Below, one piece after another: positions 45,943-56,358 of a stretch of DNA of 64,000 bases (the stretch's first letter is position 1; every line of letters begins with the position of its first letter). Source of the DNA: Mangrovicoccus algicola (GTDB lineage Bacteria > Pseudomonadota > Alphaproteobacteria > Rhodobacterales > Rhodobacteraceae); assembly GCF_014903745.1 (NCBI RefSeq), contig NZ_JACVXA010000006.1:1-64000 (forward strand), given 5' to 3'. Below the pieces are notes generated by a model. The model saw only the letters and a list, made by a program, of their open reading frames with translations. It did not search any database and was not told the origin of the DNA. Both the position numbers and the translations under genes were made by a program.

Positions 45943-48072
45943 TCAGCCGCGCGAATCGGCGATCAGCCTCAGCACCTCGGATGCGGCCTGCGGGATGTTC
46001 GTGCCCGGCCCGAAGATGGCCTTCACCCCGGCATCCCGCAGGAACTGGTAGTCCTGGGCCGGGATCACGCCCCCGCAGACCACCAGGATATCGCCCGCCC
46101 CCTCGGCCCTCAGCGCCGCGATCAGCTGCGGCGCAAGGGTCTTGTGCCCCGCCGCCTGGGACGAGATGCCGACCACATGGACATCGTTGTCGATGGCGTC
46201 CTGCGCCGCCTCCGCGGGGGTCTGGAACAGCGGGCCCACATCGACATCGAAGCCGATATCGGCAAAGGCCGTCGCGATCACCTTGGCACCGCGGTCATGC
46301 CCGTCCTGCCCCATCTTGACCACCAGCATCCGCGGGCGGCGGCCCTCCTTCGCGGCGAAGGCCTCGATCTCCCTCTGGATGGCCGCGAAGCCCTCGTCCC
46401 CGTCATAGGCCGATCCGTACACCCCTGCCAAAGTCTTCACCTCCGCCCTGTGCCGTCCGAAGACCTCCTCCATCGCCATGGAGATCTCGCCGACGGAGGC
46501 GCGCGCCCGCGCCGCCTCCACCGCCGCCTCCAGCAGGTTGCCGCCCTCCCGGGCGCGCCGCGCCAGTTCCGCCAGCGCCGTGCTGCAGGCGGCCGCATCG
46601 CGCGTGGCGCGCAGCCGGTCCAGCCGCGCCACCTGCGAGGCCCGCACGGCGGTGTTGTCGATATCGAGGATGTCGATCGGGTCTTCGCGGTCCTTGCGGT
46701 ACTTGTTGACCCCGACGATCACCTCCTCGCCGCGATCGATCATCGCCTGGCGGCGCGCGGCGGTCTCCTCGATCCTCAGCTTGGGCATGCCCGAGGCCAC
46801 CGCCCTGGTCATGCCGCCCATCGCCTCGACCTCTTCGATCAGCGCCCAGGCCTTGTCGATCAGCGCGGCGGTCAGGCTTTCCACGTAATAGCTGCCCGCC
46901 AGCGGATCGACGACATCGGTGATGCCGGTCTCCTCCTGCAGGATCAGCTGGGTGTTGCGCGCGATCCGGGCCGAGAATTCCGTGGGCAGCGCGATCGCCT
47001 CGTCCAGCGCATTGGTGTGCAGCGACTGGGTGCCGCCGAGCGCCGCCGACATCGCCTCATAGGCGGTGCGGATGACGTTGTTATAGGGGTCCTGCTCCTG
47101 CAGGCTGACCCCCGAGGTCTGGCAATGGGTGCGCAGCATCAGGCTGCCCGGCTTCTTCGGGGCGAACTCGGTCATCACCCGGTGCCACAGCGTCCGCGCG
47201 GCACGCAGCTTGGCGGCCTCCATGAAGAAATTCATGCCGATGGCGAAGAAGAAGGACAGCCGACCGGCGAAGGCATCCACATCCATCCCCCGCGCGATGG
47301 CGGCGCGCACGTATTCGCGCCCGTCGGCGATGGTGAAGGCCAGTTCCTGCACCAGGTCGGCGCCGGCCTCCTGCATGTGATAGCCCGAGATCGAGATGGA
47401 GTTGAACTTCGGCATCTCGGCCGAGGTGTATTCGATGATGTCCGCGATGATCCGCATCGAGGGCTCGGGCGGATAGATATAGGTGTTGCGGACCATGAAC
47501 TCCTTGAGGATGTCGTTCTGGATGGTCCCCGACAGCACCGCGCGGTCATGGCCCTGCTCTTCGCCGGTGACGATGAAATTCGCCAACACCGGGATCACCG
47601 CGCCGTTCATGGTCATCGAGACCGAGACCCTGTCCAGCGGGATGCCGTCGAAGAGGATCTTCATGTCCTCGACGCTGTCGATCGCAACGCCCGCCTTGCC
47701 GACATCGCCCTCCACCCTGGGGTGGTCGCTGTCATAGCCGCGATGGGTCGCCAGGTCGAAGGCGACGGAGACGCCCTGCTGCCCCGCGGCCAGCGCCTTG
47801 CGGTAGAAGGCGTTCGACTCCTCGGCGGTGGAGAAGCCGGCATATTGGCGGATCGTCCAGGGGCGGCCCGCATACATCGTCGCCCGCACGCCGCGGGTAT
47901 AGGGCCCCTCGCCCGGCAGGCTCCCCATATGCGCCAGCCCGGCAATGTCCGCCTCGGTATAGAGCGGCTTGAGCCGGATGCCTTCCAGCGTCTCGCGCTC
48001 CAGCGTCTCGAGGGCGCGCCCGCGCAGCTCCGCCTCCGCCAGCGCCTGCCATCGCTCCAGCTTGTCGCTCAT
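45943..48072 (-). CDS. scpA: Methylmalonyl-CoA mutase
   Basis: A 709-residue adenosylcobalamin enzyme that converts (R)-methylmalonyl-CoA to succinyl-CoA. The catalytic barrel covers about 1-550 ([25 protein letters not shown] near residue 55; [20 protein letters not shown]). The C-terminal B12-binding domain has DGHDRGAKV, with the axial His592 in the DxHxxG motif, and [17 protein letters not shown]. It is a single-chain mutase of the usual length. It lies 61 bases after pccA and completes the propionyl-CoA pathway apart from the epimerase, which is not here. Confidence 0.96.
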   Translation of the reverse strand: MSDKLERWQALAEAELRGRALETLERETLEGIRLKPLYTEADIAGLAHMGSLPGEGPYTRGVRATMYAGRPWTIRQYAGFSTAEESNAFYRKALAAGQQGVSVAFDLATHRGYDSDHPRVEGDVGKAGVAIDSVEDMKILFDGIPLDRVSVSMTMNGAVIPVLANFIVTGEEQGHDRAVLSGTIQNDILKEFMVRNTYIYPPEPSMRIIADIIEYTSAEMPKFNSISISGYHMQEAGADLVQELAFTIADGREYVRAAIARGMDVDAFAGRLSFFFAIGMNFFMEAAKLRAARTLWHRVMTEFAPKKPGSLMLRTHCQTSGVSLQEQDPYNNVIRTAYEAMSAALGGTQSLHTNALDEAIALPTEFSARIARNTQLILQEETGITDVVDPLAGSYYVESLTAALIDKAWALIEEVEAMGGMTRAVASGMPKLRIEETAARRQAMIDRGEEVIVGVNKYRKDREDPIDILDIDNTAVRASQVARLDRLRATRDAAACSTALAELARRAREGGNLLEAAVEAARARASVGEISMAMEEVFGRHRAEVKTLAGVYGSAYDGDEGFAAIQREIEAFAAKEGRRPRMLVVKMGQDGHDRGAKVIATAFADIGFDVDVGPLFQTPAEAAQDAIDNDVHVVGISSQAAGHKTLAPQLIAALRAEGAGDILVVCGGVIPAQDYQFLRDAGVKAIFGPGTNIPQAASEVLRLIADSRG

Positions 48073-48133
48073 GTCTCTCTCCCCAGCATCGCCGCGGCCG
48101 GACCCGCCCTGCCGGGCGGCCGGCGACGGCGGG

Positions 48134-50128
48134 TCATTCGAATTCCAGGATCACCTCATCCACGGCCAGGCTGTCGCCCGGGGCGCAATTGACCTTGCGC
48201 ACGATCCCGCGCCGTTCGGCCCTCAGCGTGTTCTCCATCTTCATCGCCTCGACCACGGCCAGCGCCTGCCCCTCCTCGACCGCGTCGCCCTCCGCGACCT
48301 CCAGGCGGGACAGAAGCCCCGGCATCGGGCAGAGCAGCATCCGCGACGTGTCCGGCGGCAGTTTCTCGGGCATCAGCCGCGCCAGTTCCGCGGCGCGCAG
48401 CCCGCGCGGGCAGGCCGTGACCTCCGCGCCGCGCCAGCGCAGCCGCCAGCCCTGGCCGGTCGGCGCGACCTTCACCGTCAGGCTGCGCCCGTCGATCTGC
48501 GCCCGCGCGAGGCTTCGGCCCGGCATCCAGTCCAGCACCATGGCACAGCCATCCTCGAAGGTGATCCGCCCGCCCTCGCGCTGGACGATGCCCAGTTTCG
48601 CATGCTGCCCGCCGATCGCCACCTCCCAGTGCCGGGCCATGGGACGCGGCGCGGCGCGCAGCTGGCCGGTGATGGCCGACTTGCGGTCGAACTCGACGGC
48701 CGACAGCCCCAGCGCCACGCGGGCCAGCATCGTCAGGGCCGACGCCTCCAGGGTGACGCCGCCGAAGCCCCGGGGATATTCCTCCTCGATGAAGGCGGTG
48801 GTGATCTCGCCCGCCACGAAGCGCGGATGATCCATCACCGCCGCCACGAAGGGCAGGTTGTGGCCGATCCCCTCCACCTCGAAGGCGTCCAGCGCATCGC
48901 GCATCGCCTCGATCGCGGCGGCCCGCGTCGGCGCCCAGGCACAGAGCTTGGCGATCATCGGGTCGTAATGCACCGAGATTTCGGCCCCTTCATAGACCCC
49001 GGTATCGTTGCGCAGGACCGCCCCCCCCGGCGCCTCCCCCTCCGGCGGCGGACGGTAGCGCGTCAGCCGCCCCGTGGAGGGCAGGAAACCGCGATAGGGA
49101 TCCTCGGCGTAAAGCCGGTTCTCGATCGCCCAGCCGTCGATGCGCACATCCTTCTGCCCGAAGGACAGCGCCTCGCCCTGGGCCACGCGGATCATCTGCT
49201 CCACCAGGTCGATGCCGGTGATCAGTTCGGTCACCGGGTGTTCCACCTGCAGGCGGGTATTCATTTCGAGGAAGTAGAAGTTCCTGTCGCCATCGACGAT
49301 GAATTCCACCGTCCCCGCCGAGGCATAGCCCACGGCGCAGGCCAGGGCGCAGGCCTGTTCGCCCATCGCCTTGCGGGTCGCCGCATCCAGGAACGGGCTG
49401 GGCGCCTCCTCGACCACCTTCTGGTTGCGCCGCTGGATCGAGCATTCGCGTTCATTGAGATACAGGCAGCTGCCGTGCCGGTCGGCCAGGACCTGGATCT
49501 CGATATGGCGCGGCGCGGTCACGAATTTCTCGATGAAGATGCGGTCATCGCCGAAACTTGCGGCCGCCTCGCTCTTGGAGGCGCGGAACCCCTCGCGGGT
49601 TTCCTCGTCATTCCAGGCGATGCGCATCCCCTTGCCGCCGCCGCCCGCCGAGGCCTTGATCATCACCGGATAGCCGATCCCGGCCGCGATCCTCACCGCC
49701 TCCGCGGCATCCGCGATCAGCCCCATATGGCCCGGCACGGTGGAGACCCCCGCCTTGTCGGCCAACTTCTTGGACGTGATCTTGTCGCCCATCGCCTCGA
49801 TCGCGCCCGAGGGCGGCCCGATGAAGGCCACGCCCGCCTGCTCCAGCGCCTCGGCGAAGGCCTTGTTCTCGCTGAGGAACCCATAGCCCGGATGGACGGC
49901 ATCGGCGCCGGTTTCGCGCACCGCGTCCAGGATCTTGTCGATCACCAGATAGGACTGCGCCGCGGCGGCGGGACCGATATGCACCGCCTCGTCGGCCATC
50001 TGGACATGCAGGGCATTGGCATCTGCATCGGAATGCACCGCGACCGTGCCGATCCCCATCCGGCGCGCGGTCTTGATGACGCGGCAGGCGATCTCCCCGC
50101 GATTGGCGATCAGGATCTTCTTGAACAT
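48134..50128 (-). CDS. pccA: Propionyl-CoA carboxylase, biotin-containing alpha subunit
   Basis: A 664-residue subunit with an ATP-grasp biotin carboxylase half ([60 protein letters not shown]), a BT linker domain (about 480-580) and a C-terminal biotinyl domain, where Lys630 in EAMKMEN carries biotin. It carboxylates biotin for transfer to propionyl-CoA on PccB. A terminator lies just before its start, so its message probably starts in the short gap after the small lipoprotein gene or arises by read-through. Confidence 0.95.
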   Translation of the reverse strand: MFKKILIANRGEIACRVIKTARRMGIGTVAVHSDADANALHVQMADEAVHIGPAAAAQSYLVIDKILDAVRETGADAVHPGYGFLSENKAFAEALEQAGVAFIGPPSGAIEAMGDKITSKKLADKAGVSTVPGHMGLIADAAEAVRIAAGIGYPVMIKASAGGGGKGMRIAWNDEETREGFRASKSEAAASFGDDRIFIEKFVTAPRHIEIQVLADRHGSCLYLNERECSIQRRNQKVVEEAPSPFLDAATRKAMGEQACALACAVGYASAGTVEFIVDGDRNFYFLEMNTRLQVEHPVTELITGIDLVEQMIRVAQGEALSFGQKDVRIDGWAIENRLYAEDPYRGFLPSTGRLTRYRPPPEGEAPGGAVLRNDTGVYEGAEISVHYDPMIAKLCAWAPTRAAAIEAMRDALDAFEVEGIGHNLPFVAAVMDHPRFVAGEITTAFIEEEYPRGFGGVTLEASALTMLARVALGLSAVEFDRKSAITGQLRAAPRPMARHWEVAIGGQHAKLGIVQREGGRITFEDGCAMVLDWMPGRSLARAQIDGRSLTVKVAPTGQGWRLRWRGAEVTACPRGLRAAELARLMPEKLPPDTSRMLLCPMPGLLSRLEVAEGDAVEEGQALAVVEAMKMENTLRAERRGIVRKVNCAPGDSLAVDEVILEFE

Positions 50129-50148
50129 GTCTCACTCCGCAGAACAGG

Positions 50149-50182
50149 AAAAACCCGCCGCGGGGCAGGCCCGCGACGGGTT
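50149..50182 (-). terminator. Terminator between the small lipoprotein gene and pccA
   Basis: On the minus strand AACCCGTCGCGGG pairs with CCCGCGGCGGGTT around a short loop and runs into TTT. It lies 38 bases past the lipoprotein stop and 21 bases before the pccA start, where it could attenuate transcription into pccA. Confidence 0.7.
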
Positions 50183-50219
50183 CCGTCGATATCGGTCACG
50201 CGGAGCGTCCGCGCGCGGA

Positions 50220-50426
50220 TCAGTTGTTCGGGCAGGTGCCCAGGCTGCGGCAGGTCGCGCCCGCGGCGCCGCCGATCAGCGCGCCCGTCACGGGGTCGCC
50301 GGTAATCACCTGTCCCGCCGCGCCGCCGATCACGGCACCGGTCGCGGTACGTTCCAGGTCCGACCCGCCGCAGGCGCTCAGCGCCATCAGACCGCAGGTC
50401 CCGAGGATCAAGGTCACTTTCTTCAT
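50220..50426 (-). CDS. Small glycine-zipper lipoprotein
   Basis: A 68-residue predicted lipoprotein. The lipobox ALSAC places the lipidated Cys at residue 19. The mature part is a glycine zipper (TGAVIGGAAGQVITGDPVTG and GALIGGAAGA), as in 17-kDa-antigen-like and YMGG-like proteins, which pack against or into the membrane. Two more Cys near the end (CRSLGTCPNN) could form a disulfide. It sits between pccB and pccA on the same strand, but nothing in its sequence links it to propionate metabolism. Confidence 0.75.
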   Translation of the reverse strand: MKKVTLILGTCGLMALSACGGSDLERTATGAVIGGAAGQVITGDPVTGALIGGAAGATCRSLGTCPNN

Positions 50427-50612
50427 CTTCCGCCTCATTCGCTTTGTTGGCGCCGCCCAGCTGGGCACGCTCCTGTACAGTAACGCAGTTGCCGGGGAAA
50501 AAGTTTCCTATGTCCTGCGACGCAGCGGCAACAGGCGCCGTTCCGCTCATCCGCGCGATGGGATGCGACGCGCCGGGATTCCGCGCAGGACGGGTCATCT
50601 CGCGCGCTCCGG

Positions 50613-52145
50613 TCATAGCGGGATGTTGTCGTGTTTCTTGTAGGGCCGCTCCACCCGCTTGCTGCGCAGCGCCGCGAAGGCCCGGGCCACGCGGCGGCGG
50701 GTCGAACGCGGCATGATCACCTCGTCGATGAAGCCCCGTTCCGCCGCGATGAAGGGATTGGCGAAGCGCTCCTCGTATTCCTGCGTGCGCGCCGCGATGC
50801 GCGCCGCGTCGCCCAGTTCCGAACGATAGAGGATCTCGGTCGCGCCCCTGGCCCCCATCACCGCGATCTCGGCGGTGGGCCAGGCATAGTTCACATCCGC
50901 CCCGATATGCTTGGAGGCCATGACGTCATAGGCGCCGCCATAGGCCTTGCGGGTGATGACCGTCACCATCGGCACCGTGGCCTGGCCATAGGCAAAGAGC
51001 AGCTTGGCGCCGTGCTTGATCACCCCGCCATATTCCTGCGCGGTGCCGGGCAGGAAGCCGGGAACATCCACCAGCGTCAGGATCGGGATGTTGAACGCGT
51101 CGCAGAACCGCACGAACCGCGCCGCCTTGCGGGCGCTGTCGATGTCGAGACAGCCCGCCAGCACCATCGGCTGGTTGGCCACCACGCCGACGGGAGACCC
51201 CTCGAGGCGGATGAACCCGGTCAGGATATTTTTCGCGAATTCCTCCTGGATCTCGAGGAACTCGCCGCAATCGGCGATCTTCGTCACCAGCTCCCGCATG
51301 TCGTAGGGCATGTTGGGATTGTCGGGCACCAATGTGTCGAGACTGGGCTCGATCCGGTCGGGATCGTCGATGGCGGGCAGGCAGGGCGGCGCCTCGCGCG
51401 CCGAGAGCGGCAGGAAATCGACCAGCCGCCGCACTTCGGCCAGCGCCTCCATGTCGTTGTCGAAGGCCCGGTCGGCCACGGAGGAGACCCGCGCATGGGT
51501 GGCGGCCCCGCCCAGCTCCTCGGCCGTGACCACCTCGTTGGTGACGGTCTTCACCACGTCGGGGCCGGTGACGAACATGTAGGAGCTGTCACGCACCATG
51601 AAGATGAAATCGGTCATGGCCGGCGAATAGACCGCCCCGCCCGCGCAGGGGCCCATGATGACGGAAATCTGCGGGATCGCGCCGGAGGCGGTGACGTTGC
51701 GCTTGAACACATCGGCATAGCCGCCGAGCGAGGCGACGCCCTCCTGGATGCGCGCGCCGCCGGAATCGTTCAGCCCGATGACCGGCGCCCCGTTCTGCAC
51801 CGCCTTGTCCATGATCTTGCAGATCTTCTGGGCATGGGTCTCGCTGAGCGACCCGCCGAAGACGGTGAAATCCTGGGCGAAGACATAGACCATGCGGCCG
51901 TTGATGGTGCCCCAGCCGGTGACGACGCCGTCGCCCGTGACCTTCTGGTCCTGCATGCCGAAATCGGTGCAGCGATGGGTGACGTAGGTATCGTATTCCT
52001 CGAAGGACCCCTCATCCAGAAGCAGCTCCAGCCGCTCGCGCGCGGTCAGCTTGCCCTTGGCATGCTGCGCGTCGATCCGGCGCTGTCCCCCGCCCAGCCA
52101 GGCCTCCTCGCGGCGCGCCTGAAGCTTTTCGAGTATATCTTTCAT
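50613..52145 (-). CDS. pccB: Propionyl-CoA carboxylase, carboxyltransferase beta subunit
   Basis: A 510-residue carboxyltransferase that moves CO2 from biotin to propionyl-CoA. It has two crotonase-like halves: the N-terminal half with [17 protein letters not shown] and [17 protein letters not shown] (the acyl-CoA oxyanion loop), and the C-terminal half with [17 protein letters not shown] and [13 protein letters not shown]. The start at 52145 matches the family; the frame is open beyond it. It is divergent from pccR, with TTGCAAA-type boxes in between. Confidence 0.96.
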   Translation of the reverse strand: MKDILEKLQARREEAWLGGGQRRIDAQHAKGKLTARERLELLLDEGSFEEYDTYVTHRCTDFGMQDQKVTGDGVVTGWGTINGRMVYVFAQDFTVFGGSLSETHAQKICKIMDKAVQNGAPVIGLNDSGGARIQEGVASLGGYADVFKRNVTASGAIPQISVIMGPCAGGAVYSPAMTDFIFMVRDSSYMFVTGPDVVKTVTNEVVTAEELGGAATHARVSSVADRAFDNDMEALAEVRRLVDFLPLSAREAPPCLPAIDDPDRIEPSLDTLVPDNPNMPYDMRELVTKIADCGEFLEIQEEFAKNILTGFIRLEGSPVGVVANQPMVLAGCLDIDSARKAARFVRFCDAFNIPILTLVDVPGFLPGTAQEYGGVIKHGAKLLFAYGQATVPMVTVITRKAYGGAYDVMASKHIGADVNYAWPTAEIAVMGARGATEILYRSELGDAARIAARTQEYEERFANPFIAAERGFIDEVIMPRSTRRRVARAFAALRSKRVERPYKKHDNIPL

Positions 52146-52277
52146 CGTGACCCCTCGCGCGATGTGCCTGCCCCGCGGCGGCGCGCGCCGCCTCCTCCGC
52201 ATGCCCCGCGCGCCGCGGGACCGCCTGGCCGGACGCTGCCATCGCCGGGGCATGGCGGGAAGATCTGGACATGTGCG

Positions 52278-52316
52278 ATTGCAAATGTTTGTTTATTGTA
52301 AACTGTGAATTGCAAA
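52278..52316. promoter_or_regulatory. Candidate PccR operator with three TTGCAAA-type boxes
   Basis: Within the 207-base gap between pccB and pccR lie ATTGCAAA (52278-52285), ATTGTAAA (52295-52302) and ATTGCAAA (52309-52316). ScfR-family regulators, PccR in Rhodobacter sphaeroides among them, bind TTTGCAAA-type repeats. A further small inverted repeat, GTTTA-N3-TAAAC (52291-52303), overlaps the middle box. The spacing (17 and 14 bases centre to centre) differs from the strict X4 spacing reported for PccR. The site can control both divergent genes. Confidence 0.6.
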
Positions 52317-52352
52317 CTTGCGACATCGTTCTTGCCGGGGAGGCGCGGGTCC

Positions 52353-53771
52353 GTGGAAGGCAGAAAGCTCTTTGCCGGGGCGCGGCTGCGCAATCTGCGC
52401 CAGGCGGAAAACCTGACGCAGCGGCAATTCGCCGAAAGGCTTGGCATCTCGACAAGCTACGTCAACCAGCTGGAAAACAACCAGCGCCCGCTCTCCGCCG
52501 GCGTGATCCTGGCGCTGGTCGACGGGTTCGGCGTGGATATCGCCCGCTTTGCCGCCGATGACGGCGACCGGATCGTCAACGACCTGCACGAGGCGCTGTC
52601 CGACCCGATCTTCGCCGAACGCCGTCCCTCGCGCCAGGATCTGAAGATCGCGATCACCAATACCCCGGATTTCGCCCATGCCTTCCTGACGCTGCAGCGC
52701 GCCTATCAGGCCGCCAAGGACCGCATGGCCTCGCTCGATGACGCGTTGCAGCACGAACAGATCGACGCCCTCCCCCTGCCCTATGAGGAGGTGCGCGATT
52801 TCTTCAACTATGCCAACAACTACATCGACTGGCTGGATCGCGGGGCGGAGGCGCTGGCCACCGAGATCGGCCTGGAGGGCGGCAACCATCTGAAGCTGGG
52901 CACCGAACGCCTGCGCGGCACCCACGGGATGAGCGTGGTGTTCGAGCGCGGCACGATGGATCCCGACATCTACCGCATCCATGATCCCGGCGCAGGCCGA
53001 CTGCTGGTCAATGCCGATGCGCCGCGCGCCACGCAGAGTTTCCAGATCTGGCAGCAGATCGCGCTGGCCGAGGAACATGACGCGATCGAACGGATCCTGG
53101 ACGAGGCGCGGTTCCGCAGCCGCGAGGCCCGCTCCATCGCCCGGATCGGGCTGGCCAATTACTTCGCCGGGGCCGCGATGCTGCCCTATGGCCGGTTCCT
53201 TTCCGCCGCGCGCGGGCTGCGCCATGACATCGAGCTCTTGGCCGAACGTTTCGGCGCCTCGCTGGAACAGGTCGCCCACCGGCTGTCGACCCTGCAGCGC
53301 CCCGGGGCGCGCGGCGTGCCGTTCTTCTTCCTGCGCGTCGACCGCGCCGGGACCATCACCAAGCGCCATTCCGCGACGCGGCTGCAATTCGCGCGCTTCG
53401 GCGGGGCCTGTCCGCTCTGGGGCGTGCACCAGGCCTTCGAGCGCCCGGGCGAGATCGTGCGCCAGCTGGCCGAGACCCCCGACGGCGAACGCTACATCAG
53501 CATCGCGCGCACCATCACCAAGCGCGGCACCGGGTTTCGCGCCCCGATCCGGCGCTATGCCATCGCGCTTGGCTGTCCGGTCGCCCATGCGCCCGAGACG
53601 GTCTATTCCGACGGGCTGGCGATCGACCGGGCGGAGGATTACGACCTGATCGGCAGTTCGTGCCGCATCTGCGAACGCCGCCGCTGTCCGCAGCGGTCCG
53701 TGCCCCCGATCCATGGGCAGATCTCGGTCGATGCCCGGGTGCGCCGGGTGGTGCCCTTCGAAATCTCCTGA
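52353..53771 (+). CDS. pccR: Short-chain fatty acyl-CoA regulator, PccR type (ScfR family)
   Basis: A 472-residue transcription regulator. An XRE-type helix-turn-helix lies at about residues 8-62 (LRNLRQAENLTQRQFAERL; STSYVNQLENNQRPL). The middle is an IrrE-like (ImmA/IrrE) domain without a clear metal-protease HExxH, and the C-terminal part is a DUF2083-like domain with a Cys-rich cluster CRICERRRCPQR. This is the architecture of RamB/ScfR proteins, which sense short acyl-CoA. The gene is divergent from pccB, as pccR is in Rhodobacter. The GTG at 52353 is chosen with gggagg upstream; the frame extends to 52305, but that segment overlaps the operator boxes. Confidence 0.85.
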   Translation: MEGRKLFAGARLRNLRQAENLTQRQFAERLGISTSYVNQLENNQRPLSAGVILALVDGFGVDIARFAADDGDRIVNDLHEALSDPIFAERRPSRQDLKIAITNTPDFAHAFLTLQRAYQAAKDRMASLDDALQHEQIDALPLPYEEVRDFFNYANNYIDWLDRGAEALATEIGLEGGNHLKLGTERLRGTHGMSVVFERGTMDPDIYRIHDPGAGRLLVNADAPRATQSFQIWQQIALAEEHDAIERILDEARFRSREARSIARIGLANYFAGAAMLPYGRFLSAARGLRHDIELLAERFGASLEQVAHRLSTLQRPGARGVPFFFLRVDRAGTITKRHSATRLQFARFGGACPLWGVHQAFERPGEIVRQLAETPDGERYISIARTITKRGTGFRAPIRRYAIALGCPVAHAPETVYSDGLAIDRAEDYDLIGSSCRICERRRCPQRSVPPIHGQISVDARVRRVVPFEIS

Positions 53772-53846
53772 GCCCGCACCCGTTAACCCGGGCGCAAGGC
53801 TCCGGCGCCTAGCCTCGGCGGGATGGCAGGCGGCGGAGGGGCGCGG

Positions 53847-55517
53847 ATGGCGCGACGGAAGAAAACGGTCGGCAGGAAGAAGACGGCCGGAAAGAGGAAT
53901 TCCACCGGCCCGATGCTGGCGCGGGCGCAGGCCCTGGCCGCCCGCGACCTGCCCGGGGCTGTCCTGACCTGGGGACGGGTGCTGGACCGCGATCCCGGCA
54001 ATGCCCGCGCCCTGGCCGCCCTGCGCGGGCTGGACGTCGCGCAGCGGCGCGCGCTGATCGGGGATTGCCGCGCCCTGGTGCGCAACGGCGCCACGGCGCA
54101 TGCGCTGGCCCTGTCGGGCATCCTGGCACGCGCCTGTCCCGCCGACCCCGCCCTTGCCGCCTTCGAGGCGCGGGCGCTATGCGTCGCGGACCGGCCCCGG
54201 GACGCGCTGGACCGGCTGGCACCGCTGCTGGCGCGCCATCCCGACCACCCCGGGCTGTGCTGCAGCCACGGGATCGCGCTGGCTTTCGCGGGGGATCATG
54301 CCGGGGCGGCCGCCGTGCTTGGCGGGCTGCAGGACAGCGGAGCGCTGGATGCCGAGGCAATCAACGTGCTGGGCAGTTCGCTGGCCTTCCTGGGCCGGAT
54401 GGAGGAGGCGCAGGAGGTCCTGCTGCGGGCCGCACGCAGGGGCGCGCTGGCGGTGGCCGGGCTCTACAACCTGTCGCGCCATGCCGATCTCACGCGGGAA
54501 CCGGAGGTAATCGCGCAGCTTCAGGCCGCGCTGGCCGATCCCGCCCTGCCCCGCAGCGACCACGAGATGGCCGCCTACGCCCTGGCACGTCTGGCCGAGC
54601 AGCTGGGCGAGACGGACGCGGCGTTCCGGTGCCTTGCCCTGGCGAATGCGCTGAAACCCGATGCGGAGATCGCGCGATACATGGCGATGATCCGCGCCAC
54701 GGCCACCCGCGCCCCGGCCCTTGCCGCCGCCATGACCGCACCCGCCTGCGCACCGGCTGAGCCGTGCCCGGTCTTCATCGTCGGCATGCCGCGATCGGGC
54801 ACCACCCTGGCCGAGCAGATCCTGCTGCGCCACAGCCGGGTCGCCTCGATCGGCGAAAGCCCGCGTCTGGCGGAGGTCTATACGCAGCTTCGCGACAGCG
54901 GCGCGCGGATCGATGCCGACAGCTTTCGCGAGGCCTACCTGCAGGCCATTCCCCCCGACTGCCGCGGCGCGTCGGTGGTCCTCGACAAGATGCCGCCCAA
55001 CGCCTTTCTCTGCGGCCTGGCGCTGAAGGCGATCCCCGGCGCCCGCGTGATCCATTGCCGCCGCCACCCGATGGCCACCGGCTTCTCCGCCTTCCGGCTT
55101 CGCTTTGCCGAAGGCTACGGCTATGCCCATCGCTTCGCCACGATCGCCGAGTTCTACCGCCTGACGGAGGGCGCGATGGCAGATTGGCGCCGGAGCTTCC
55201 CCGACCGGATCATGGCACTGCCCTATGAACCCCTCACCGAGGCCCCCGCCCGCTGGATCGCGGCGATGCTCGAATTCTGCGGTCTCGAACGGGAAGACGG
55301 GCTGACCGAGTTCCGCGGCAGCTCTGCGACGGTGCGCACCGCAAGCCTGGGCCAGGTACGCCGCGGCATCTATCGGGGCAGTTCCGAGGGCTGGAAACCC
55401 TATGCCGACCACCTCGCACCGCTGATGGCAGAGCTGATCGGCGAGATCGCCGAATATGAAGTCGAGATCGAGCAGATGATCGCCAGCCAGCGCCATCCGG
55501 TCAGCGGCGCCGCCTGA
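53847..55517 (+). CDS. TPR-containing sulfotransferase family protein
   Basis: A 556-residue protein. A basic N-terminus (MARRKKTVGRKKTAGKR) is followed by TPR-like helical repeats (about 30-290; RALAALRGLDVAQ, AINVLGSSLAFLGRMEEAQ). A sulfotransferase domain starts near 310 with the PAPS loop VGMPRSGTTLAEQIL and has the 3'-phosphate segment IHCRRHPMATGFSAF. It would transfer sulfate from PAPS to a sugar, lipid or protein acceptor not identified here. The ATG at 53847 has ggaggg 6 bases upstream; a second ATG at 53823 is in frame. Confidence 0.82.
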   Translation: MARRKKTVGRKKTAGKRNSTGPMLARAQALAARDLPGAVLTWGRVLDRDPGNARALAALRGLDVAQRRALIGDCRALVRNGATAHALALSGILARACPADPALAAFEARALCVADRPRDALDRLAPLLARHPDHPGLCCSHGIALAFAGDHAGAAAVLGGLQDSGALDAEAINVLGSSLAFLGRMEEAQEVLLRAARRGALAVAGLYNLSRHADLTREPEVIAQLQAALADPALPRSDHEMAAYALARLAEQLGETDAAFRCLALANALKPDAEIARYMAMIRATATRAPALAAAMTAPACAPAEPCPVFIVGMPRSGTTLAEQILLRHSRVASIGESPRLAEVYTQLRDSGARIDADSFREAYLQAIPPDCRGASVVLDKMPPNAFLCGLALKAIPGARVIHCRRHPMATGFSAFRLRFAEGYGYAHRFATIAEFYRLTEGAMADWRRSFPDRIMALPYEPLTEAPARWIAAMLEFCGLEREDGLTEFRGSSATVRTASLGQVRRGIYRGSSEGWKPYADHLAPLMAELIGEIAEYEVEIEQMIASQRHPVSGAA

Positions 55518-56085
55518 GCAGGGCACCGCAGGCGGCATGGCGACGCGAAAAGATCGCCGCGGCCGAAAGGCGCGGGAGGCCGCTGCTTCGCCGCGCCTGG
55601 CTGCCACCGCCGATTGCACGGACCGCAGGCGGCAACACGGATTCGGACCGCCGCCTTCCGCCTGCAACACCCCGGCAGGGCCCGGTTCGGCACCGTGTGC
55701 CGTCGGCGCCCTGCGCCTGTTGTTTCGGCGCAATGCGACCCCCCGGCAGTCACCACGCGACCGCACCCTCCGTCCAGACGCGCCCCGTTCGCCGACCGGC
55801 TCGGGGGATGCCCCGCGGAGCCCGGGCGGGTCCGGGACAGGCATGGCGACGCGCCGGAACGGGGCACGGGGCGGGGACGCACCGCCGCTTTCGCAAAACG
55901 GCGAGGCGACACCCGTTGCGCCGCTGCGCCCCGCCCGGTCGTGACCGGCGCCTGACGCGGCGCACGCCGGGTTTCGGCACGGTTAACGCTTTGCGGCCAC
56001 GATCCGCGGCGTCCCGGCCGGGCCGGGCAGATTGCGAAACCGCCCCGCCCTCACCCAGGCGCCCCCCCCGCCCAAGGAGCTCAAG
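55518..56085. other. Long intergenic region
   Basis: This 568-base stretch is GC-rich and has several open frames rich in Arg, Pro and Gly on both strands, none with protein-like character. Near its right end, at 55980-55990, the sequence falls in GC content and contains a TTAAC motif (ggttaacg), a possible CtrA half-site 100 bases before the spike-base-like gene. No terminator, tRNA or gene remnant is recognisable. Confidence 0.4.
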
Positions 56086-56358
56086 ATGACCGACAAGTTC
56101 GATACCCATTCCCCCAGCCTGACCGCTCCCGCGAGCGGAGCGGATCCCGTGATCCCCAGCGACACGGCCAGCCTGCCCGTCGCATCGCGCGCCATCTATG
56201 TCGGCGGCGGCGGCGCGCTGGCCGTGGAACTGGTCGGAAGCCCCGAAGACGCCGTGGTGACGTTGCAGAACGTCCAGGCCGGCATGGTCTATCCCCTGCG
56301 CGTCCGCAGGGTGCGCGCCACCGGCACCACCGCCACCGGCCTCGTCTGTTTCTGGTAG
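56086..56358 (+). CDS. Spike base protein, RCAP_Rcc01079 family (gene transfer agent head-spike base-like)
   Basis: A 90-residue protein with a strong aaggagc ribosome site 7 bases upstream. The core ASRAIYVGGGGALAVELVG and the end PLRVRRVRATGTTATGLV fit the small beta proteins related to Rcc01079, the head-spike base protein of the Rhodobacter capsulatus gene transfer agent. In R. capsulatus the gene is followed by the spike fibre gene rcc01080; here the next gene is the leftward cckA, so the fibre partner is missing. No other phage or agent gene is in the window. The leader is disordered (Thr/Ser/Asp-rich). The assignment rests on pattern memory. Confidence 0.75.
   Translation: MTDKFDTHSPSLTAPASGADPVIPSDTASLPVASRAIYVGGGGALAVELVGSPEDAVVTLQNVQAGMVYPLRVRRVRATGTTATGLVCFW

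Noticed and set aside
55537-55955. Overlapping Arg/Pro-rich open frames after the sulfotransferase gene
   Set aside because: Frames are open on both strands because of the high GC content; none has a ribosome site, conserved pattern or balanced composition.
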